64,000 nucleotides of DNA. It comes from Bosea sp. (in: a-proteobacteria) (lineage in GTDB: Bacteria; Pseudomonadota; Alphaproteobacteria; Rhizobiales; Beijerinckiaceae). Positions 28,853-39,158 of the stretch are shown here, piece by piece (the first letter of the stretch is position 1; each line of letters starts with the position of its first letter). Location: the NCBI RefSeq assembly GCF_023953965.1, contig NZ_JAMLIX010000002.1, forward strand, positions 124,001 through 188,000, written 5' to 3'. The position numbers were made by a program, and so were the translations under genes. The notes beneath the pieces were generated by a model. That model searched no databases and was not told the DNA's origin. It was given only the letters and a program-made list of their open reading frames with translations.

Positions 28853-30607
28853 ATGAGCTATCGCGCCCCGGTCTCCGACATGCTGGCGACCCTGCGCCAT
28901 GTCGCCGGCCTCGATCGGTTGATCGCGGAGGGGCTGGCGCCGGAGCTGGAGGGCGATCTCGCGCAAGCCGTCCTCGACGAGGCGGCGCGCTTCGCCGCCG
29001 ACGTGATCGCGCCGCTGAATCGCGTCGGCGACGTCCATGGCGCGACGCTGAAGGACGGCGCTGTGACCACCGCGCCGGGCTGGAAGGAAGCTTACCGAGC
29101 CTGGGCGGCGGCCGGCTGGAACGCGCTGCCGGCGCCGCAAGCCTATGGCGGGCAGGGGCTGCCGCTCCTGCTGCAATCGGCCTGCACCGAGATGTGGAAT
29201 GCGGCCGCCTTCGCCTTCGCGCTCGGCCCGCTGCTGACGGTCGGCGCGATCGAGGCGCTTTACGCCCATGGCTCGGAGCATCTGAAGGAGACCTATCTCG
29301 CGAAGCTTATCTCCGGCGAATGGATGGGCACCATGAACCTGACGGAGCCGCAAGCCGGCTCCGATCTCAACGCGCTGCGAGCGAAGGCCGAGCGCGCGGG
29401 CGACGGCACCTATCGCATCACCGGCCAGAAGATCTTCATCACCTATGGCGAGCACGACCTGACGGAGAATATCGTCCATCTCGTGCTGGCGCGCCTGCCC
29501 GATGCGCCGGCCGGCACGCGCGGCATCTCGCTCTTCCTCGTGCCGAAATATCTGGTGAACGCCGACGGCTCTCTGGGCGCCCATAACGACCTGCGCTGCG
29601 CGGGGCTGGAGCACAAGCTCGGCATCCATGCTTCCCCGACCTGCACCATGGCCTTCGGGGACAAGGGCGGCGCCATCGGCTGGCTGATCGGCGAGGAGAA
29701 TCGCGGCCTCGCCTGCATGTTCACGATGATGAACAACGCCCGCCTCAACGTCGCCCTGCAGGGCGTCGCGATCGCGGAGCGAGCCTGTCAGCAGGCGCTT
29801 GCCTTCGCCCATGAGCGCCGGCAGGGCACCGCGCTCGACGCGCCGAAAGGTGCCCCGATGAGCCCGATCATCGTCCATCCGGACGTGCGCCGCATGCTGA
29901 TGGAGATGCGCGCCAGGACGCAAGCCGCGCGCGCGATCTGCTATCGGGTGGCGGAAGCGCTCGACCGCGCGCATCGCGAGACCGACGCAGGTCAGCGCCG
30001 GGCGGCGGCCGAGCGCGCCGCGATCCTCACCCCGGTCGCCAAGGCCTATGCCACCGATATCGGCATCGAGGTCGCCTCGACCGGCATCCAGGTCCATGGC
30101 GGCATGGGCTACATCGAGGAGACAGGCGCCGCCCAGCATCTGCGCGACGCCCGTATCGCCGCGATCTACGAGGGCACCAACGGCATCCAGGCGATCGATC
30201 TCGTCACCCGCAAATTGCCCCTGTCCGGCGGCGAGGCGGTCAGGGCGCTGATCGCCGGGATGCGCGGCATCGTCGCCGAGGTCGCGCGCGCCGATGCGCC
30301 CGGCCTCGGCCATGCCGCCACCCGCCTTGGCGCCGCGGTCGAGGCGCTGGAGCGCGCGACGGAATGGCTGCTGGCGGCCGGCCTGCCCGAGGTGCTGGCG
30401 GGCGCGACGCCCTATCTGAAGCTCTTCGCCCTGGCCGAGGGCGGCACGGGGCTGGCGAGGAAGGCGCTCGCGACGCGTTCGCAAGCCGATCTCGCCACCG
30501 CCCGCTTCCATGCCGAATGCCTTGCGACCGAGGCGCCGGCGCTCGCGCTGACGGTGATGGAAGGCGCCGGCGCCGTCACCGATGCAGCCGCGGTCTTTTC
30601 GGCATGA
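28853..30607 (+). CDS. Acyl-CoA dehydrogenase, DmdC-like long form
   Basis: The 584-residue flavoenzyme belongs to the long acyl-CoA dehydrogenases that have an extra C-terminal part. Motifs are NLTEPQAGSDLNALRAKAE, ITGQKIFITYGEHD, NNARLNVALQGVAIAERA, and IYEGTNGIQAIDLVTRKLP, where Glu in YEGT is the likely catalytic base. The class includes DmdC, but substrate is not predictable. The ATG at 28853 follows GAGGAGAG; a frame open for 620 codons upstream is an artefact. The stop overlaps the ATG of the next SDR gene (ATGA), so the three genes to 32329 form an operon, probably for acyl-CoA breakdown. Confidence 0.92.
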   Translation: MSYRAPVSDMLATLRHVAGLDRLIAEGLAPELEGDLAQAVLDEAARFAADVIAPLNRVGDVHGATLKDGAVTTAPGWKEAYRAWAAAGWNALPAPQAYGGQGLPLLLQSACTEMWNAAAFAFALGPLLTVGAIEALYAHGSEHLKETYLAKLISGEWMGTMNLTEPQAGSDLNALRAKAERAGDGTYRITGQKIFITYGEHDLTENIVHLVLARLPDAPAGTRGISLFLVPKYLVNADGSLGAHNDLRCAGLEHKLGIHASPTCTMAFGDKGGAIGWLIGEENRGLACMFTMMNNARLNVALQGVAIAERACQQALAFAHERRQGTALDAPKGAPMSPIIVHPDVRRMLMEMRARTQAARAICYRVAEALDRAHRETDAGQRRAAAERAAILTPVAKAYATDIGIEVASTGIQVHGGMGYIEETGAAQHLRDARIAAIYEGTNGIQAIDLVTRKLPLSGGEAVRALIAGMRGIVAEVARADAPGLGHAATRLGAAVEALERATEWLLAAGLPEVLAGATPYLKLFALAEGGTGLARKALATRSQADLATARFHAECLATEAPALALTVMEGAGAVTDAAAVFSA

Positions 30608-31485
30608 GCGAGGGCGCGCCTCCGCTCGCCGGCCGCATCTGCCTCGTCGCCGGGGCCTCGCGCGGGCTCGGACGCGGCATCGCCAGGGCGCTGGGCGAGG
30701 CGGGAGCGACCGTCGTCGTCACCGGCCGTTCCAGCGAGGCCGGCCCGCGCACCGACCAGCGGCCCGAGACCTTCGAAGATACGGCGCGCGAGGTCGAGGC
30801 CGCCGGCGGCAAGGGCTATCCCTACCGCTGCGACCACACCAGCGAGCGCGAGGTCGACCGCCTCGTCGCCTGGGCCCTGCGCCGCTTCGGCCGGCTCGAC
30901 TGCGTCGTCGATGCGGTCTGGGGCGGCAACGAGGGCTATGACGGCGAGCGCTATCCCGACGGCTCCGGCTTCGGCACGCCGTTCTGGCGCCGCCCGGTCG
31001 CGAGGCTCGGCCAATGCTTCGAGAGCGGCGTCTATGCCCAGCTCCTGCTGGCGCGGGCCGTCGCGCCGGCGATGGCGCAGATGCGCTCCGGCCTCATCGT
31101 CGGCTTGAGCTTCGACATGGGCGGCGCCTATCTCGGCGATGCCTTCTACGATCTCGCCACGGCGGCGATGAACCGGCTGAGCTTCGCGATGGCTGAGGAG
31201 TTGAAGCCCTTCGGCGTCACCGCGCTGGGCTTATCGCCCGGCCATGTCCTGACCGAGCGCGTCCGTGACGCCGGGCTTGGCCACGAGGCCACCGAGACGC
31301 CGCTCTATGCCGGCCGCGCCGTCGCTGCGCTCGCAGCCGACCTTGAGGTCGCGCGCCATGCCGGCCGGATCCTCCATGTCGCCGATCTCGCGCGCGAATA
31401 CGGCTTCACCGACAAGGATGGCTCGCAGCCGGGCCGCTACCTCATCACGACCGACCAGGGAGGCGGCGATGTCGCTTCAGGGTAA
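30604..31485 (+). CDS. SDR-family protein with a non-canonical active site
   Basis: The 293-residue protein has the Rossmann motif GASRGLGRGIA near the N-terminus and VVVTGRSS at the second strand, so it should bind NAD(P). The usual catalytic YxxxK is replaced by YDLAT (Tyr-Asp-Leu-Ala-Thr), so the Lys is missing; the preceding Ser lies in LSFDMGG. It resembles the DHRS1-type SDR group. A reduced or altered activity, or a partner role, is possible. It starts at the ATG that overlaps the dehydrogenase stop, and overlaps the next gene by 17 bases. Confidence 0.85.
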   Translation: MSEGAPPLAGRICLVAGASRGLGRGIARALGEAGATVVVTGRSSEAGPRTDQRPETFEDTAREVEAAGGKGYPYRCDHTSEREVDRLVAWALRRFGRLDCVVDAVWGGNEGYDGERYPDGSGFGTPFWRRPVARLGQCFESGVYAQLLLARAVAPAMAQMRSGLIVGLSFDMGGAYLGDAFYDLATAAMNRLSFAMAEELKPFGVTALGLSPGHVLTERVRDAGLGHEATETPLYAGRAVAALAADLEVARHAGRILHVADLAREYGFTDKDGSQPGRYLITTDQGGGDVASG

Positions 31486-32329
31486 GACGCTCTTCATCAC
31501 CGGCGGCTCGCGCGGCATCGGGCTTGCGATCGCGCTGAGGGCCGCGCGCGACGGCGCCAACGTCGCCATCGCCGCCAAGACCGCCGCGCCGCATCCGAAG
31601 CTCCCGGGCACGATCTACAGCGCCGCCAGCGAGATCGAGGCGGCCGGCGGCAAATGCCTGCCGCTCGCGGTCGATGTCCGCGACGAGGAGAGCGTGGCGC
31701 AGGCGATCGCGAAGACGGCCGAGACCTTCGGCGGCATCGATATCGTCGTGAACAACGCCAGCGCGATCCAGCTCACCAATACGCAGGCGACCGAGATGAA
31801 GCGCTTCGACCTGATGCATCAGGTCAACACGCGCGGCACCTTCATGGTCTCGAAATATGCCGTTCCGCATCTGGAGAAGGCGGAAAACCCGCATATCCTG
31901 ATGCTGTCGCCGCCGCTCGACATGAAGACGCAGTGGTTTGCGCCGCATCTGGCCTATTCCATCGCCAAATACGGCATGAGCCTGTGCGTGCTGGGGCTGG
32001 CCGGCGAGCTCGCGGCCAAGGGCATCGCCGTCAACGCGCTCTGGCCGCGAACGACGATCGCCACCGCCGCCGTGAAGAACCTGCTCGGCGGCGACAGGAT
32101 GGTGCAGGCGAGCCGCACGCCCGAGATCCTGGCCGATGCGGCCTGCAGGGTGTTCTCGAAGCCGTCGCGCGCCTTCTCCGGCAACTTCCTGATCGACGAC
32201 AGCTTCCTGGCCGGTGAGGGCGTCACCGATTTCACGCCCTATCGCGTCGACCCGTCCGTGCCGCTGATGCCGGATTTCTTCGTCCCGGCCGACAGCCTGC
32301 CGCCGCAGGGCGTGAAGGGCGGGGTTTGA
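31469..32329 (+). CDS. SDR family oxidoreductase, HSDL2-like
   Basis: The 286-residue protein has the cofactor motif TGGSRGIGLAIA, NNAS at strand 4 and the active site SIAK in AYSIAKYGMS (Tyr and Lys present). The sequence (NTRGTFMVSKYAVPHL, PPLDM) resembles HSDL2-type dehydrogenases without the SCP2 domain. It probably oxidises a hydroxyacyl intermediate together with the acyl-CoA dehydrogenase two genes upstream. ATG 31469 lies inside the end of the preceding gene; no other start fits. The third gene of the operon; the downstream oxidase gene converges 24 bases away. Confidence 0.9.
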   Translation: MSLQGKTLFITGGSRGIGLAIALRAARDGANVAIAAKTAAPHPKLPGTIYSAASEIEAAGGKCLPLAVDVRDEESVAQAIAKTAETFGGIDIVVNNASAIQLTNTQATEMKRFDLMHQVNTRGTFMVSKYAVPHLEKAENPHILMLSPPLDMKTQWFAPHLAYSIAKYGMSLCVLGLAGELAAKGIAVNALWPRTTIATAAVKNLLGGDRMVQASRTPEILADAACRVFSKPSRAFSGNFLIDDSFLAGEGVTDFTPYRVDPSVPLMPDFFVPADSLPPQGVKGGV

Positions 32330-32353
32330 GGTAACGAACGCTGCACCAGCCGG

Positions 32354-33766
<1,413 letters not shown>

Positions 33767-33782
33767 CCTGAAGCCTTGCCCC

Positions 33783-35021
33783 TCAGCCCTTGCTGCCGCG
33801 CCGGAACACACCGACGAGCTCGACATGAGCGGAATAGCGGAACTGGTCGACCGGCGTCACGGCCTCCAGCGCATATCCGCCCGCAACCAGCGTCGCGGCG
33901 TCGCGCGCGAAGCTTCCCGCATCGCAGGAGACATAGATCACGTCCCTGACCTTCGAGGCCGCCAGCCGCTTCGCCTGCGCCTCCGCGCCCGCGCGGGGCG
34001 GATCGAGCACGACGACGTGGAAGGCGCCGAGCTCATGCTCCAGCAGCGGACGGCGGAAGAGGTCGCGGGTCTCGGTCACGATCGGCTTCAACCCCTGCGT
34101 CGCGCCCGCAGCCCTCGCCAGCGCCAGCATCGCCGCCTTGTCGCTCTCGACGGCCGTGACCTGCATGCGCTCGGCGAGGCGAAAGCCGAAGGGGCCGCAG
34201 CCGGCGAAGAGATCGGCGGCACGCTTACCCCTCGGCAGCGCCGCCATGACGATCCCCGCCAGGGTCTCCTCGCCCAGCGCCGTCGCCTGGAGGAAGCCGC
34301 CGGGCGCGGGCGAGACCAGCGCCCGGCCCATGCGCTGCAAGGGCGGGCGGCGCTCGACGACGATCTCGCCATGGTTGGCGAGCCTTGCGAGATCGAGCCG
34401 CTCGGCAAGCTGCGTCAAAGCGAGCCTGAGCCTGTCGCCGAGCGGGCCATGGCCGCGGATGTCGACATCGAGCCCGGCCTCGGAGGCGGTGATCTGGATG
34501 TCGAGCGGCTTGCCGGTACCGCCCATGCGGCTCGCCAGCATCCCGGCGACCACGGGCGCGCGCGCGAGGCCCGGCGCCAGCACCGGACAATGCTCGACCG
34601 CGATCAGGTCGTGGCTGCGCGCCGCCATGAAGCCGACGACCATCGCCTCGCCTTCGCGGCGGGCGTGGAAGGTGACGCGCCGGCGCCCGGCGCCATGGGC
34701 ATCGACCAGCTCGGCCACGGGTGCCGCGATGCCGGCGCGCTCCAGCGCGGTGACGACCTGCCGGCGCTTCCATTCGCGATAGAGGCCGGGCGCCATGTGC
34801 TGGGCGGCGCAGCCGCCGCAGCGGGTGAAGAGCGGGCAGATCGCGGCGATGCGCGATTCGGACGGGACGATGATCTCGACAAGCCCGCCGCGCTCGCCGT
34901 CGACGACGGCACGCACCGTCTCGCCCGGCAAGGCATAGGGGATGAAGACGCTCCCGGACGGCGCCTCGGCGATGCCGTCGCCGCGCTGGCCGAGACGGTC
35001 GACGGTGAGAATTTCGTTCAT
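33783..35021 (-). CDS. RlmD/TrmA-family RNA m5U methyltransferase
   Basis: The 412-residue enzyme methylates uridine at C5 in rRNA or tRNA with SAM. A TRAM-like N-terminus (VDRLGQRGDGIAE) is followed by a [4Fe-4S] motif C-P-L-F-T-R-C-G-G-C with a later Cys in EHCPVL. The MTase domain has DLFAGCGPFG, VVLDPPRAG and the nucleophile motif VSCDAGSFARD. The ATG at 35021 is conserved-looking (MNEILTVDRLGQ); the frame upstream is spurious. Its exact target base cannot be told from sequence alone. It is divergent from cysK. Confidence 0.9.
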   Translation of the reverse strand: MNEILTVDRLGQRGDGIAEAPSGSVFIPYALPGETVRAVVDGERGGLVEIIVPSESRIAAICPLFTRCGGCAAQHMAPGLYREWKRRQVVTALERAGIAAPVAELVDAHGAGRRRVTFHARREGEAMVVGFMAARSHDLIAVEHCPVLAPGLARAPVVAGMLASRMGGTGKPLDIQITASEAGLDVDIRGHGPLGDRLRLALTQLAERLDLARLANHGEIVVERRPPLQRMGRALVSPAPGGFLQATALGEETLAGIVMAALPRGKRAADLFAGCGPFGFRLAERMQVTAVESDKAAMLALARAAGATQGLKPIVTETRDLFRRPLLEHELGAFHVVVLDPPRAGAEAQAKRLAASKVRDVIYVSCDAGSFARDAATLVAGGYALEAVTPVDQFRYSAHVELVGVFRRGSKG

Positions 35022-35162
35022 GGCGAGCTGCGGAGAAGACTTTTCTCCCGGCTGGCGCTTGGCGACTGGCATTGTTCCGAACTCGGGGTGCGAGGCCCGC
35101 CCGCTGGTGACCGCTGAGGCTCTTTCGCCTATCAGGTCGGGACGAAATTGGGAAATCCGGCC

Positions 35163-36212
35163 ATGACCATCCGCGACGGCGTCATCGAAGCCATCGGCAA
35201 CACCCCGCTCATCAAGCTCCGGCGCGCCTCTGCGGAAACCGGCTGCACCATCCTCGGCAAGGCCGAGTTCATGAATCCCGGCCAGTCGGTGAAGGACCGC
35301 GCCGCGTTCGGGATCATCCGCGACGCCGAGGCCAGGGGGCTTCTCAGGCCGGGCGGCGTCATCGTCGAGGGCACGGCCGGCAATACCGGCATCGGCATCG
35401 CGCTCGTCGGCAATGCGCTGGGCTATCGCTCGGTGATCGTGATCCCGCAGACGCAGAGCCAGGAGAAGAAGGACATGCTGCGGCTCGCCGGCGCGACGCT
35501 GGTCGAGGTGCCGGCCGTGCCCTACGCCAACCCCAACAACTATGTGAAGGTTTCCGGCCGGCTCGCCGAAGCCCTGGCGAAGACCGAGCCGAACGGCGCG
35601 GTCTGGGCGAACCAGTTCGACAACACCGCCAACCGGCAGGCCCATATCGATACGACCGGTCCCGAGATCTGGGAGCAAACGGCGGGCAAGGTCGACGGCT
35701 TCATCTGCGCGGTCGGCTCGGGCGGGACGCTCGCCGGCATCGGCATGGCGCTGAAGGCGCGCGATCCGAAGGTCACGATCGGGCTTTCCGATCCGATGGG
35801 GGCTGCGCTCTATTCCTACTACACCGGCGGGGTGCTGAAGGCCGAGGGCTCCTCGATCACCGAGGGCATCGGCCAGGGCCGGATCACCGCCAATCTCGTG
35901 GATGCGCCGATCGACACCGCCTTCCAGATCCCGGATGCGGAAGCGGTCGAGATCGTCTTCGACCTACTCGAGCATGAGGGCCTGTGCCTGGGCGGCTCGT
36001 CGGGCATCAACGTCGCCGGCGCGATCCGGCTGGCACGGCAGATGGGCCCCGGCCACACCATCGTGACCGTGCTCGCCGATTACGGCACGCGCTACCAGTC
36101 GAAGCTGTTCAACCCGGATTTCCTGCGCTCCAAGGGCCTGCCGGTTCCAGGCTGGCTCGAGCGCGACGGCGCGGCGCTGAATGAGGTCATGGCTACTGTC
36201 ATGGCTTCGTAA
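35163..36212 (+). CDS. cysK: Cysteine synthase A
   Basis: The 349-residue PLP enzyme makes cysteine from O-acetylserine and sulfide. Lys44 in NPGQSVKDRAA is the PLP lysine; EGTAGNTGIGIALVG is the substrate loop; GSGGTLAGIG binds the phosphate. The end SITEGIGQGRI and LGGSSGINVAGA are family-typical. The loop carries Ala (TAGNT) where classical CysK has Ser (TSGNT), a form I recall in alphaproteobacterial enzymes. ATG 35163 is preferred to a TTG at 35148. No neighbouring cysE is present. Confidence 0.92.
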   Translation: MTIRDGVIEAIGNTPLIKLRRASAETGCTILGKAEFMNPGQSVKDRAAFGIIRDAEARGLLRPGGVIVEGTAGNTGIGIALVGNALGYRSVIVIPQTQSQEKKDMLRLAGATLVEVPAVPYANPNNYVKVSGRLAEALAKTEPNGAVWANQFDNTANRQAHIDTTGPEIWEQTAGKVDGFICAVGSGGTLAGIGMALKARDPKVTIGLSDPMGAALYSYYTGGVLKAEGSSITEGIGQGRITANLVDAPIDTAFQIPDAEAVEIVFDLLEHEGLCLGGSSGINVAGAIRLARQMGPGHTIVTVLADYGTRYQSKLFNPDFLRSKGLPVPGWLERDGAALNEVMATVMAS

Positions 36213-36294
36213 CAGCCTGCCTGCAAAAACGGTTTCCACGACGGCGGAACGGTTCTAGCCTGCGCCGACGATCCCGCGCGCGACGAGTGGCCGG

Positions 36295-37350
36295 ATGTCC
36301 GTCTCACCTATCAGGCTCGCCGCCGTCGCGGCGCCGCAACAGCTCCCCGCTCCCGCCGCCGAACAGGGCCAGGCCCATGCGGCCGGCGTCGTCGCGTCCG
36401 GTGTCTATGTCGATGGCGTGCGCATCGCCGACATCCCGGTCACGGATGCCGGGGAATGGGCGCGCAAGGACGACCATGTCGTCTGGATCGGGCTGTTCGA
36501 GCCCGAGCCCGAGCTGCTCGGCTGCGTGCAGGAGCAGTTCAACCTGCACCCGCTCGCGGTCGAGGACGCCACCAACGCGCATCAGCGGCCCAAGCTCGAG
36601 CAATATGGCGACGCGCTTTTCGTCGTCGCCCGCACGGCCCAGCTGATCGACGGGCGCATCACCTTCGGCGAAACGCATCTCTTCGTCGGCCGCGGCTATC
36701 TCGTCAGCGTGCGGCACGGCGCCTCGACCTCCTACACCTCGGTCCGGCAGCATTGGGAGACCTGCCCGACCTCGCTGGCGAAGGGCGAGGATTTCATTCT
36801 CTATGCCATCCTCGACTTCATCGTCGACAACTACATGCCGGTGCTGGAAGCGATCCACGACGAGGTCGAGGCGATCGAGGACAAGGTCCTCGCCAAGCCG
36901 ATGGCGCGCGCCGATATCGAGCGGCTCTACATGCTGCGCCGTGACCTTCTGCGCCTGCGCAACGCGGTCGCGCCGCTGGTCGACGTCTGCCAGCGGCTGA
37001 TGAACGGCACCGTCCCGCAGGTCAGGCCGACGCTCGCCCCGATGTTCCGCGACGTGACCGACCATGTCCGCACCGTGCAGGAGAAGATCGACAGCCTGCG
37101 CGAGGTCCTGGCCTTCGCCTTCGAGGCGAGCCTGCTCGTCGGCCAGAGCCAGGAGAACGCGATCACCAAGCGCCTCGCCTCCTGGGCCGCCATCCTCGCC
37201 GTGCCGACCGCGGTCGCCGGCATCTACGGCATGAACTTCAGGAACATGCCGGAGCTCGAGCTGGCTTACGGCTATTACGGGGTGCTGGCCGTGATCGTGA
37301 TCTCCTGCGCCGTGCTGTACTGGCGCTTCAGGCGCAATGGCTGGCTTTAA
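36295..37350 (+). CDS. corA: CorA family Mg2+/divalent cation transporter, copy 1
   Basis: The 351-residue protein has a large cytoplasmic domain and two C-terminal membrane helices (about 289-309 and 323-345). The conserved pore motif YGMNFRNMPEL closes the first helix. The N-terminal region includes FNLHPLAVEDA and LPVLEAI-like coiled helices ILDFIVDNYMPVLEAI. It should form a pentameric channel for Mg2+ (or Co2+/Ni2+). The ATG at 36295 is near a poor ribosome site. It ends tail to tail with the SLC13 permease gene over a shared TTAA (37347-37350). Confidence 0.95.
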   Translation: MSVSPIRLAAVAAPQQLPAPAAEQGQAHAAGVVASGVYVDGVRIADIPVTDAGEWARKDDHVVWIGLFEPEPELLGCVQEQFNLHPLAVEDATNAHQRPKLEQYGDALFVVARTAQLIDGRITFGETHLFVGRGYLVSVRHGASTSYTSVRQHWETCPTSLAKGEDFILYAILDFIVDNYMPVLEAIHDEVEAIEDKVLAKPMARADIERLYMLRRDLLRLRNAVAPLVDVCQRLMNGTVPQVRPTLAPMFRDVTDHVRTVQEKIDSLREVLAFAFEASLLVGQSQENAITKRLASWAAILAVPTAVAGIYGMNFRNMPELELAYGYYGVLAVIVISCAVLYWRFRRNGWL

Positions 37351-39125
37351 CGCAACGGCCAGACCAGCAGGATCATCGGCACAGCGAGCAGGATGACCAG
37401 CACCGAGAGCGGCGCGCCGAGCCGGGCATAATCGCTGAAGCGATAGCCGCCCGGCCCCATCACCAGCGTGTTGCACTGGTGGCCGATCGGGGTGAGGAAG
37501 TCGCAGGCCGCGCCGATCGCCACCGCCATCAGGAAGGCGTCGGGGTTGTAGCCGAGGTTTTTGGCGAAGCCGGCGCCGATCGGCGCCATGATCAGCACCG
37601 TCGCGGCATTGTTGAGGAAGGGCGTCACCGCCATCGCCGCCACCAGGATCAGCGCGAGCGCGGCCCAGCCCGGCAGCCCGCCGCCGATCGTCGCGAGCCA
37701 GGAGGCGAAGAGATCGGTGGTGCCGGTCGTGCGCAGCGAATCGGAGACCGGGATCAGCGCCGCCAGCATCACCAGGATCGGCGCGTCGATGTTGCGGTAG
37801 GCCTCGCGCAGCGGCACGCAGCGCAACGCGATCAGCAGCACCGCCGCGGTGAAGAAGACGAAGGGCACCGGCGCCAGCCCCGCGGCGAGCGCGACGATCG
37901 TCCCGAGCGCGATCGTCGCGGTCAGCACGGCGCGGCGCGTCGAGCCGAGCGGCACCAGCCGGTCGGCCAGCGGCAAGAGGCCGAGCCCGGAGAGCTTTTC
38001 GGCCAGGAGCTTCTCGTCGCCCTGGATGACGACGATGTCCCCGGCCCGGAGGCGGATGTCGCGCAGCCTCTGGCTGAAGCGCTCGCCGGAGCGGCTGATC
38101 GCGATCATGTTGACGCCGAAGCGGGCGTGCAGCGCCATGTCGCCGGCCGACTGGCCGATCAGCGTCGAATCCGGGCCGATGATCGCCTCGGCGATGCGAT
38201 CGGGATCGAGCGCGTCCTCTTTCTGCGTCGGCCGGTCCTTGCCGACGAGATCGAGCCCGCCTTCGGCGACGACCCGCTCCAGCACGGCGGCGTCGCCGCG
38301 CAGGAGCAGGATGTCGCCGGCGCGCAGGCTGGCATCGGGAAGCGGCGCCTGGACGCGGCGCTCCTCGCGCAGGATCGAGACGATCTCGATGGCGTTGCCG
38401 CCGATCGCCTTCAGATCCGCCACCGCCTTGCCGGCGAGCGGCGATTTCTCGCGCAGCCTCGCCTCGGTCAGGTAATCCTTGATGTCGATCGCCTGGTCGA
38501 GCGAGACCGCCCCGCGCCGGTCGCGCGGCAGCAGGCGGTAGCCGACGCAGAGGAAAAGGCAGCCGGCAACTGCCACGACGATCCCGACGGGGGCGAAATC
38601 GAACATGCGGAACGGCTCGCCGCCGAGCTCCTGGCGGACGCGGGCGACGATGACGTTGGGCGAGGTGCCGACGAGCGTGACGATGCCGCCGAGCAGTGAG
38701 GCGAAGGCCATCGGCATCAGGAAGATCGAGGGCGATTTCCCGCTCTTGCGGGCGAGCTGGTAGGCGATCGGCAGCATCATCGCGAGCGCGCCGATGTTCT
38801 TGATGATCGCCGACATCACCGCGACGACGAAGACCAGCAGCGGCAGCTGGAGCTGCGTCGAGGTGAGCCCCGAGCCGAGCTTGGAGAACAGCCGCTCGAT
38901 GATGCGCGAGCGCGCCACCGCTGCGCTGAGCACGAGGGCGCTGCCGACGATGATGACGATGTCGTCCGAAAAGCCCTTGAAGGCGTCGCCCGCCGGCACC
39001 AGCCCGAGCACGACGGAGAGCGTGAGCGCCAGCATCGCGACGATGTCATAGCGCAGCCGCCCCCAGAGGAACCCCGCCATCATGCCGGTGACGAGAAGGA
39101 TGGAAAGGATCTGCGGCTGGGTCAT
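37347..39125 (-). CDS. SLC13/DASS family permease with two TrkA-C domains
   Basis: The 592-residue protein has two blocks of membrane helices flanking a cytoplasmic part with two TrkA-C (RCK_C) domains (about 205-365: LAGKAVADLKAIGGNAIEIV and LIGQSAGDMALHARFGVNMIAI). The motifs GTSPNVIVA and NNAATVLIMAP are the DASS re-entrant loops. Members carry sulfate, citrate-type or other anions. The two RCK-C domains suggest regulation by a ligand. Its stop overlaps that of corA copy 1 by four bases. A second corA lies 33 bases downstream of its start region, on the same strand. Confidence 0.9.
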   Translation of the reverse strand: MTQPQILSILLVTGMMAGFLWGRLRYDIVAMLALTLSVVLGLVPAGDAFKGFSDDIVIIVGSALVLSAAVARSRIIERLFSKLGSGLTSTQLQLPLLVFVVAVMSAIIKNIGALAMMLPIAYQLARKSGKSPSIFLMPMAFASLLGGIVTLVGTSPNVIVARVRQELGGEPFRMFDFAPVGIVVAVAGCLFLCVGYRLLPRDRRGAVSLDQAIDIKDYLTEARLREKSPLAGKAVADLKAIGGNAIEIVSILREERRVQAPLPDASLRAGDILLLRGDAAVLERVVAEGGLDLVGKDRPTQKEDALDPDRIAEAIIGPDSTLIGQSAGDMALHARFGVNMIAISRSGERFSQRLRDIRLRAGDIVVIQGDEKLLAEKLSGLGLLPLADRLVPLGSTRRAVLTATIALGTIVALAAGLAPVPFVFFTAAVLLIALRCVPLREAYRNIDAPILVMLAALIPVSDSLRTTGTTDLFASWLATIGGGLPGWAALALILVAAMAVTPFLNNAATVLIMAPIGAGFAKNLGYNPDAFLMAVAIGAACDFLTPIGHQCNTLVMGPGGYRFSDYARLGAPLSVLVILLAVPMILLVWPLR

Positions 39126-39158
39126 CCGGCCTTCAACCTATCGCTCACGGCGCGCGCC

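Noticed and set aside
26990..30607. A plus-strand frame of 1205 codons running from the LysR gene into the acyl-CoA dehydrogenase
   Set aside because: The first 620 codons are antisense to LysR and Sua5, rich in Arg/Gly, and match nothing. Only the part from 28853 is a gene.
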